NCBI GenBank assembly: GCA_034638255.1
Contig: JAWPGT010000080.1
Location: 36,229 to 100,228, forward strand
Direction: 5' to 3'
Source: Coprinus comatus
Taxonomy: Eukaryota; Basidiomycota; Agaricomycetes; Agaricales; Agaricaceae
DNA: 64,000 bases
The notes below the pieces were generated by a model. That model saw nothing but the letters and a program-made list of their open reading frames with translations, searched no databases and was not told the origin of the DNA. Below, piece by piece: positions 56,125 to 64,000 of this stretch. Every line of letters starts with the position of its first letter. The first letter of the stretch is position 1. A program made the translations under genes and the position numbers.

Positions 56125-57120
56125 ATGGATCCAGCCTATCTCTCCTCTACAAATGAATTTAAATCAACCAATGATAGGATGTCACTACCGCCCATCGTCA
56201 CACTTCCACTTCCTTCACCTTCATCTTCACCTGTCCTTGTTCCTGTTCATCCACCAGCGGCAGCTGACTAGAATGTTCAGGGAGACATGGATGACGAATC
56301 GGAAGCTGCAAGTACTCACGATCAGCTAATGTGTCAACTCAACATTGACAGCAATGAGACTCGAAATCGAGTTTTAGTGTCAGATCTTTGGACGGCTTTT
56401 TTTAAACTGTATAGACATCCTTTTGGACGTATGAATTCTATGTTTCAAAAGAGTGCTAGGATATGGTTGAAGGGCTTGAATAAAGGAGATCCGGAATATG
56501 TAAGTGAAATTTCCTGACACTCTTTTCCGACGTTGTCACTAAATTTTGTTTTATTTTTATATTCTAGATTTGCGAGTCATGTACGATCCAACCAGGTTAT
56601 GGAGTTGGGTGTGATCGTAAACATATACAATGCCAATTATTTTTTGAACGACATCGGGTTTGTTCACATATAAGTGATTTTAGGGGGCGGGTGATTATGG
56701 AGAAATTGAGGTTGGAGGAAAACAAGTATAATTATCTCGTGAAACTTGTTCCTCTTAGAGGAAGTGGTATTCGTGTTAGTCATGTTGGATCGCCAGCGTG
56801 GTCTACCCAGGCTCATATTACTACAAATATGGGGATGGCGAGCCGAGTTGCTGTGACCTCAAAAAGAAAGGGTGTTGATAGAATAGAATATGGGAATGGT
56901 CACGGAGGAAGAAAAAAGAGACCGAAACCGATATTATCACGTTCGTCATCTTTCATATTTCTCTCATTCTGACGCAGTTCTCATTTTTTTTTTTTGCAAA
57001 GTTGAACCCGATGAAGATGAATCAGAATATGACGATGATGGTGAATCTGACTCAAATCAAAATATCAGGTTAGCTTGTGCAGGTCAGGACTCAGAAGAGA
57101 CCGGAGGTCCTTACTCGTAG
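56125..57120 (+). CDS. Best-preserved cysteine-cluster (Zn(II)2Cys6-like) protein gene, one in-frame TAG
   Basis: Exons: 56125-56499, 56568-56940, 57002-57120, with introns GTAAGT...TCTAG and GTTCGT...CAAAG and consistent phases. The frame has one nonsense codon, TAG at 56269-56271, where copies 1-3 have TCG. The next in-frame ATG is 56287 (MDDESEAASTHDQ), which would give an intact protein of about 234 residues. Exon 2 carries ICESCTIQPGYGVGC, DRKHIQC, then RHRVCSHISDF. This resembles a Zn(II)2Cys6 cluster with a longer first loop (CX2CX9CX6C), but the fifth Cys is Phe. A Lys/Gly-rich basic stretch (SKRKGVDRIEYGNGHGGRKK) and an acidic tail (EPDEDESEYDDDGESD) follow. A nuclear, DNA-linked role is inference; the family function is unknown. 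Confidence 0.6.
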
Positions 57121-59097
57121 GGTATGATTGAGAGAATTTCTGCAATGAGGCAGCCTAGTTCTGTAAACATGTAAGTGTGCTTCTATATTTTCAGTAATTT
57201 TGAAGCCTACATTTCCTCGACGTTCTATTTTAGTGCGTTGTCCAGGGTCGTTGACCCATCACGTTATAACCACAACTCTCTCACATCCCAACACTGTTAA
57301 TCCTCTGCTTCACTTGATCTGCTCTGGCTGTCTGTTTCTGGCGTAGAATTGGCCTTCTTGAATCCACACACCTTGGCCTATACCTCTTGGCTACTAGTCT
57401 CTCAGGTTCACTTGGAACATTCTCCCGTACTCACAGGGCGCTTTCCAAGCATTGGATGGACATTGGAAGCATACTACAGGTCGTCTATGGTTATCATTTA
57501 TGTCTCTGGATGTCGTGATGGGTAGTGGATGGATACATGGCGGTTGGAAGGGCTAGTGCGCGTATTATTGTGAGTCATGGTGCTATAATGATCATTGATG
57601 GTCGACATAAAGATCGGCTTTACAATCCATCATTGCCGACGAGACACTTGTTCATCAACGAAATCCTGGCTATGATGAGGACCTGTGGTCTGTTTAGGCC
57701 TTGATTAACAACTTTAATGAGAAACTGAAGCGTATATCGGGCATATTTGATGAAATATTGGACACAATGGAAGAAAACACGGTTTTCTGACAGAGAAATA
57801 TCTGCCGATCCCGCTTCAAAACGATCAACATATCACAAATGAACTTCAATTCTCCCATCATTCTATCCATGTCTTCCCAAAATTCCTACTTTCATTCATC
57901 TAACACCAACTCTACTATCAATACTCATGCCAAAGAAGAGAAAAAGTACTTGAACGTGTTATATGACACCGGCGGAATGGATCTGGCCAGTTGATGGGAT
58001 ATCAATATCTCAAGATCAGTACTTGAAATGGCACTCCTACAATCTAGTGTTTTTGGTGCCGTGGGTCATCGTTAAATTATACCTTGACCGTTACGACATC
58101 TCAAGGTTTGCAAATGACCCGAACTTGGCACTCCACGGCTCCGATCGCAGTAGAGAAAAGAAGAAAAAAGAGAAAATGGGTATATCGTTGCACCTGTCTA
58201 GGGAAGATCCAGAAACGCAATGAGGAGAGAGGAGTGTTCGGTCAAAGGATGGAAAGACGAAGGACGGTAATTGGCATCTCTATCAACTATTCACCTGAAT
58301 GGATTCTGTGCCACTCAGTACTCACACTCATGTCGGCGTATTCAAACGTTCGGGGCAGTAAGGCATTATTAGTTCGTTGTCTAATGTGCTTCTGCTAGGC
58401 TTCTGCTCTCCGGGCTTGTTCACAAGTAGAACAAGCGAAGAGGGTGCCGTTATGACAACCACTCACATCCCAACACCTACTCTACCACTTTACTCAATCC
58501 GCTCTGGGTATCTATTTCCAGTGTTCCTCCTGAATGTCTTACCTTCTTACTCTCGGCTGCCAACCTGCCACATCTTTCTGCAGGTGTATACATTTCCGGA
58601 CTCTCATACGCAAGATATATGCAACTTTCCAAGCATAATAGGATGAAAATCCGAGGCTCAAAAAGCAACTTTCTAGGCGTTCGTTTCTTCATTCGTGTGT
58701 CTGACTTCAACCCAAATTTCTCTCTCTTAGTCGTGTATGCTGTACTGAGGTCTAGTGAAGACACGGCGAATGGATGCGTTGTGGTTAGGGAGTCCTAGTG
58801 CATCATTATTGTGAGTCATATCATACAGCTTGTGTCTACGATATCGATGTTACCTTTTCAATCTAGCTCAATTAATAATTACCTTTCATTTCAATCCACC
58901 CACCACTTCCAACGAAACCGTTGTGCCTCTACACTAATGCCTACCTACGATGAGGACCTGTAGCCTGTACACAATAGTCATACGATCAATCACATACATG
59001 GGGTCAATATTTCAATGACGATCAACTTTCTCTCGATTACATCATTCTCAGACTTACCTCTCGAAACGAAAACCTTTTTCTGGCCAACTGCTAATGA
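57121..59097. other. Degenerate relic field, no intact gene
   Basis: 57225-57480 matches the block II sequence around 16.4-16.6 kb. 57600-57800 encodes a recognisable but broken DUF6535 exon 6 end (YDEDLWSV, then LINNFNEKLKRISGIFDEI after a stop). 58490-58640 repeats the 57.3 kb type again. 58880-58990 carries another EDL segment (CCTACGATGAGGACCTG). The short frames at 57963-58398 resemble nothing I know. Confidence 0.5.
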
Positions 59098-60067
59098 TTA
59101 ATTAATTGTCGTGAACCACCGCCTATTGTATGTCAATATATGCACGTGTTCGGGACATGTGCATACTACTTGTTTGCATAGTTCCCATCTGCGGTGTTTG
59201 GATTTTGCTTAACCAGTGCTAAAAACAGGTAGAAGACTCGGACATTATGCCGAGACATACACATTACACTGTAGGGTCGGAGAAGTGGTAACTGTGCTGA
59301 ACGTTTGGGATTGATGCTGACTATGTACCCACAGTTGGTTAAGCGTCAATCCCGAGAAGGTGGTTCAGGTAATGACTATGAGGTTCAAATGTTTTGTTTT
59401 GTCGTGTACACATTGCTTACAGACTCAGTGTTGGGACTTGAAAGAAAATCGCTATTTTATATATATATATCTATATTCATGCTAGTAAGAGCCAGGTTAT
59501 TTAACGCCTTGGTCGGAGACGACGAAATATGTTTCACGCATCAAGATTAGGTTCGGTGATGATGTGCAAGCCCGTGCATGGCTATGTTATCGGCTGGAAG
59601 CCGCAATCAAAGTGCGGTACAGCACCAATCAAGCCCTGTCACAGTAATAGGGTGTCTAAACTGTAATTAGCTATGATCTACACATGCGCTGTCAGCATGT
59701 TCAAAACAAGAAATGCTCTATCTACGTCTTGCCTGAATCATAGGCAGCCTCCAGGGACACGGTTGGTGCAACCCCTTAGTAGTAGTATGACTTTCTTCCT
59801 CACATTGCATATTCATCCTCTGACCCACACTTACAAGCAGAAAAATAGATCTTTCGAAGAACATGTTATTAATAGTAAATCAAGTAGACGCTGAACAGCA
59901 CAATGCTGTACACGTGTTTGTGTTCGAGGGGCCTGTTACTTAGTATAGGTAGACTGAGTACTGAACGTTGACGTTGAAGTTGACCACCACAGTGTTAACG
60001 AATTACTCCTTCTTCCTCAACATCCAATACCCCCTGACTCAAAACAACACTATCATTTCAAATTTCT
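59098..60067 (+). repeat. Block I copy E
   Basis: Matches the right three quarters of block I copies A and C. Hairpin block at 59565-59617. A short TA repeat (about 59458-59472) is longer here than in copies A and C. Confidence 0.85.
59565..59617 (+). other. Conserved hairpin block, copy E
   Basis: CGGCT/AGCCG at 59591-59603 and CCGCA/TGCGG at 59601-59617. The loop is identical to copy C. Confidence 0.4.
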
Positions 60068-62764
60068 ATGCCTCACCATCGTGGGGTGAGTGATGCTTTG
60101 CTTCAATCCGAATCAATGAATCTTGACGAATTCAAAACAGTTTTGCTTTCCTGGTTTATATGAATGATTATTGACACTAGAAAAGTAGCATTTGAAGGTA
60201 TAGATCCTGTAAGTGAAACTATTTAATGTATATTATTATCAAATTTTGAGATATAGATCCATAGAAGTTGAAGGTCGTTGATGAAGCAGCAGATGCAGCA
60301 AGATGGGAAGATTTGAACAAAAAAGCCGAAGCTTTAACAAAGGATACATATACTATTTGGAAGGAAGAGTTACAGAACCTCCTTATTTTCGTAAGCAGTC
60401 TGACTACCTCTTTCAAAATTACACTAAAGATAAATCATCATAGGCCGGTCTCTTTTCAGCCATCGTTACAGCCTTCACCATTGAAGCAGCTAGGACAATA
60501 CAGGGCGATCCTGCTGACATGACCGTTCTCTTGTTGCAAACAATTGTTTCTCAGCTTTACAATCAATCGAATCCTCAAGCAAACCTTCCAATTAATCTCC
60601 GACCAGAAGTTACTCCTTCCCTTTATGCTCAACACATCAACCTCTTATACTCTGTCAGCCTTGCACTCAGTCTTGTTGCAGTTGTTGGAGGAATTGTATG
60701 TTTACAGTGGTTGCGAGAGTTTAGTAGGAATATCACTAGCATGTCAAACAAGGAGGACCTTATGTTACAACAACAACGTCATGAGAGTCTCCAACGTTGG
60801 GGTGTTATAACGATTCTGAATATGTTACCACTACTCCTACTCACCGCGCTTGGTCTCTTCTTTGCTGGATTCATGTACTCACAATTAGAATCAAAATCAC
60901 TCGCATCAGGACCTGTGACCTCTCTTGTTATTATCTCGGGTGTGTTCTTCTTGAAAAATTTGAAGGGTATCAGTAGTTGGATGGACTATGATACAAGGGG
61001 TGTGAAAAGGTGGAGAGAGAAATCAGGGGCTGTGGAAACAATAACTCAATCATTATTGTGGATATCAGGCGAGTATAGACAGGCGACTAAAGTTGCCCTT
61101 GATTCGTACTCTTGTATGGTTTTTGCTTCCTGTCATGGGATACGGATGAAGTTGAAGAACAAGGATACACCTGCTGATCTGAAATGGAATTGGGAAGAGC
61201 AAGAGTTATTGACATCATTTGAACAAGAGAATAACATCAATAACACCCAGATTATCCAGAAGATTCGTGCAAAGGCAGTGATTGATGCAACAGTGGAATG
61301 GAATAGTTCAGCTGTCTCGTTGAAATGTCCTGCACCTCTGTCAGATATTGCGGTTTTGGAGAACTCCATTGGTAATATGGACCATCATTCTCGAAGAGGT
61401 AAAGTCTATATATGCGATACATATTCCTTTAGTAATATTTGGACTAGCTCTCTTACAAGACATTGCTACTGGCATGGAGAGTTCAGAGACTACGTGGGTT
61501 ACTCCAGAGAATGCCATCGCTGTTACCTGTCATGTGATCGATCAATACTCTTCGTATCGGGGTGCGACGATTCCTATTTTGCAAGAACTGTGCAAACGTC
61601 CAACCACTCGATCACTTCCTCACATACGTCATCTCTGCAACAGACTCCGGGATAAGCTCAGCTCAGAGCATTGGTGTGCAGAGTTGGTCCATATATTCAT
61701 CAAAGTCTTTCCTTCTGTGGACTCTGCGCACTACAAAGATGTTGCACCAATACTTGGCAAGCTGCTTGTGGAATGCGATGAATGCTTTATTCCATATTGT
61801 TTGTCTTCTCATCTACTCTGCTATCTCTCTGACCACCATTACTTCTCAGCCTTTGCAATGCTCTTCCTCAAAATCATAGAAGACCTTGCCTCGAAGCGTC
61901 TCATTGGCAAAGAATGGTCATCGAATGGCATCTTTCTCTACACTAAACACATCCTACAACACTCATGGGGGCTATCTGAAGGACTCCCTTCCATCGAAAC
62001 AACCCTCAACACAATACTCTCTGCTGCAGAAGAATACGTTCAACTCTCTCCCTCAGGATATCCTGTCCTGCACCCTGATCGATTCACCGTCCCACACACA
62101 CTGCCTGCATCTGACCCTGAAGAAGACCTCCAATCTGTATGGGCTGTGATAGACAACTTCAATGTGAGATTGCAGGAGGTATGGGGAATTCATGAGGTTG
62201 TTGAGTCTGGTAGCAAAGGATCTGGAAATATAGCGCATATATCCACTTCCGGTACGTCGCAAGTTGATCTCTTGCTGTAATATATCTAAAAGTTTACTCA
62301 AAGCCAAAGACTTACGCATCGAAACAACTGGCCAAGTCACCCCAGCACTATACTCTACTGAAGTTCTACCCACATTCATTACACCCTCCTCGCCAGCTCC
62401 TTTGCGTCACGAAACAGTTGGCACTCGAAATCCAGTTTCACCTGTTCTTTCATTATCGCAAGATTTCGAACAACATTCATCCAATAGCGTTTCAGTCGTG
62501 TCTGCTAGGCCAGAAATCCCACCAGCCACGAACATGATTGCAACTTCCACGTCCAGTCAGCACACATCCCCTCTTTCCAATGAGACATCCACCAGTCTGT
62601 ATTCACACGTTATCACTCCCTCCACGCAATCAGATGGTGTTGGACTTGGGACCGTAAACCAAGCCGTTTCCTCTGCGTTGGTACCAGATCTACAAAGCAC
62701 TCCATCAACTCCATCTCCATCTACACATTATCCTGCCGAAGAGTTAACCGGTCCTCAGCCTTAG
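60068..62764 (+). CDS. DUF6535-domain membrane protein, gene E, with a 62-codon in-frame deletion
   Basis: Proposed exons: 60068-60089, 60189-60208, 60265-60390, 60444-61398, 61460-61798, 61850-62251, 62304-62764. They give 774 residues, all in phase. The first part is almost identical to genes A and C up to IISGVF, after which 62 codons present in B and C are missing and the frame resumes at LKGISSWMDYD. The deletion removes most of the fourth hydrophobic helix and the CPYRSPQSW motif, so membrane topology should differ from the paralogs. The middle part (EYRQATKVALDSYSCMVF; KIRAKAVIDATVEWN) and a Ser/Thr/Pro tail are kept. Reading straight through 61799-61849 is also open in this copy only, but splicing fits all four paralogs. 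Confidence 0.75.
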
Positions 62765-62789
62765 CCACTAGTGTTGGAATAGAATCCGT

Positions 62790-64000
62790 GCAACGAAATC
62801 ACGGTATTGGAATCTCGTGGTTCATCGAGAATATTCGAATTGTTAGAATGAGGGGTGATATGAAATCTTCTTCGGACCCCTGTAGTAATCGTCGGAGGAA
62901 AGTTCATCACCAATACATATAATTATCTCCAACAGTAAACAAATATATGCTGATTCTTCAAGGGGTCGAGATGGTGTAACCGAGTATTTATCATTGGAAA
63001 ATTAAGGAAACAAGGAATGAAAATAGGAGTTGTATATGGTGTAAATGTTAAGGTGTATTGTACTAAATCGATAGAGATAGAATATACATTCTACATACTT
63101 ATTGCATCTGTCTCACACACTGGTATGGACCTTGTTTCCCGCTTTCAAACCTCTTCTCTGCAAACGTATTCATTAGTGTAACCAAGTACATCTTTCTACT
63201 ATAAGGTCGCACCACGAATTATAATAGCGGGGTGATTTGTATCAAAGATACACAGTACTCCAGTTGCACTGTTTCTTGTTTGTTGTTGCCATAGATCACT
63301 ATTGAGCGGAATATGATGAGACGTCAGTGTATTGAAATTAAAGTTATAAAGGAGTTGTACCTGTGGCCCTCAGCGAAAGGGATATTGCGTCAGGAATATA
63401 AGCAGAAAACTGGGAGATACATAGTTTGGATTAGGTCAACCAACATGAAAAGGAACACTCCAAACTGGATTCCTAATAGGAAGTTGAATCCGTTTGATTC
63501 GAAAGTTGAGGAAGAGCGTGATGATGAAGATGGTCTTGTACTGTATCGCAACTCTTGGTACGAGGGTCGTCGAAGGGTTTTAATGGGCGTAGAAGTTGGC
63601 GGGATATAATCAATGTCAGTGACACTCGATTCGATCAAAGATCGTGGTACGCATTAAGTGTTGAAATGAGTTACTTTAAAACGATGTCAGATGGGTATGC
63701 GTTTCAGGAAATGGAATATGAAAAAACATAAAACCCACCTCGTTTTCAAGGGTACATACAGACCAACTTCACTCCTCTTGCGGAATGACATTATCGATTT
63801 CTACAACGTCAAAAGAGACAGCCAACGATGTCAATGATTTATCATAGACAATGCCGCAAAACCGAATATACAAAAGATACAGATACATCTATTTTCTGTA
63901 GTAGGATTGAGAACGTACGTATCTTTTTCACGAGTTTAGGAGGTTTCCTGGAGGTTCCTGTAGATGAAAAATGTTTATCAAAGTACGTGAAGATGATCGA
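62790..64000. repeat. Block III copy 3 (cut by the window edge)
   Basis: Same order as 31640-33690 and 50590-52580. A minus-strand frame at 63390-63638 (ESSVTDIDYIPPTSTP) matches the end of the copy 1 frame (ESSIANIRHIPPTSTP), and the donor next to LENE is GTGGGT here. A further block II copy may follow outside the window. Confidence 0.75.

Noticed and set aside
61460..61860. Continuous unspliced frame of gene E across 61799-61849 as evidence for no intron there
   Set aside because: Only E is open there, because its intron is 51 bases; the same intron solution works in B, C and D, so splicing is the simpler model.
14440..64000. The repeated blocks as one giant mobile element (for example a Starship-type element)
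   Set aside because: No tyrosine recombinase, transposase, terminal repeats or target duplications flank the blocks. Shared lesions and a fixed offset fit tandem duplication and recombination better.

Overview
The window is eukaryotic and reads as a mushroom-forming fungus (Basidiomycota, Agaricomycetes). The evidence is short GT-AG introns of about 50-60 bases with CTGAC-type branch sites, Ty3/Gypsy polyproteins of the kind common in agarics, several copies of the DUF6535 membrane-protein family, and calpain-family fragments like those of agarics. It is a gene-poor, repeat-rich accessory region. I saw no rRNA, tRNA or CRISPR array, and no bacterial-type operon.

Layout. (1) 1-4230: the 3' end of a Ty3/Gypsy pol gene that enters from the left edge, then a five-exon gene of an agaric coiled-coil family broken by two 1-base deletions. 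(2) 4421-13521: a complete minus-strand Ty3/Gypsy element with 316-bp LTRs that differ at only 2 positions and a 5-bp target duplication (TTACT). Its single gag-pol frame is cut by one TGA inside the integrase. (3) 14.4-64.0 kb: a birth-and-death array built from a few modules that recur in different orders. The modules are DUF6535 genes (five loci, called A, B, D, C, E from left to right), a small family with a Zn(II)2Cys6-like cysteine cluster (about ten relics, one nearly intact at 56.1 kb), calpain-like pseudogenes (two), fragments resembling DUF6535 3' ends, and large duplicated noncoding blocks. The B-to-C part repeats with a period of about 18.9 kb (31.7-36.5 kb against 50.6-55.4 kb).

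The most interesting observation is modular exchange among the DUF6535 genes. Loci A, C and E share an almost identical 5' cassette: about 1 kb of upstream DNA plus the exons for the N-terminus and first membrane helices. In the same part of exon 4 they part company. A is joined in frame to the acidic and basic tail of the cysteine-cluster gene, C continues with B-like sequence, and E has lost 62 codons. Consistent splice solutions give open proteins of about 882 (B), 787 (D), 881 (C), 774 (E) and 403 (A, chimeric) residues. I know of no established function for DUF6535 proteins, so any role in recognition or signalling is inference.

Block names used below: block I is the DNA upstream of DUF6535 A, C and E; block II is the cysteine-cluster pseudogene with its flanks; block III is the DNA downstream of DUF6535 B, C and E; block IV is the relic block at 19.2 and 44.1 kb. 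All gene models come from reading the sequence by eye. Exon borders without transcript support are tentative.
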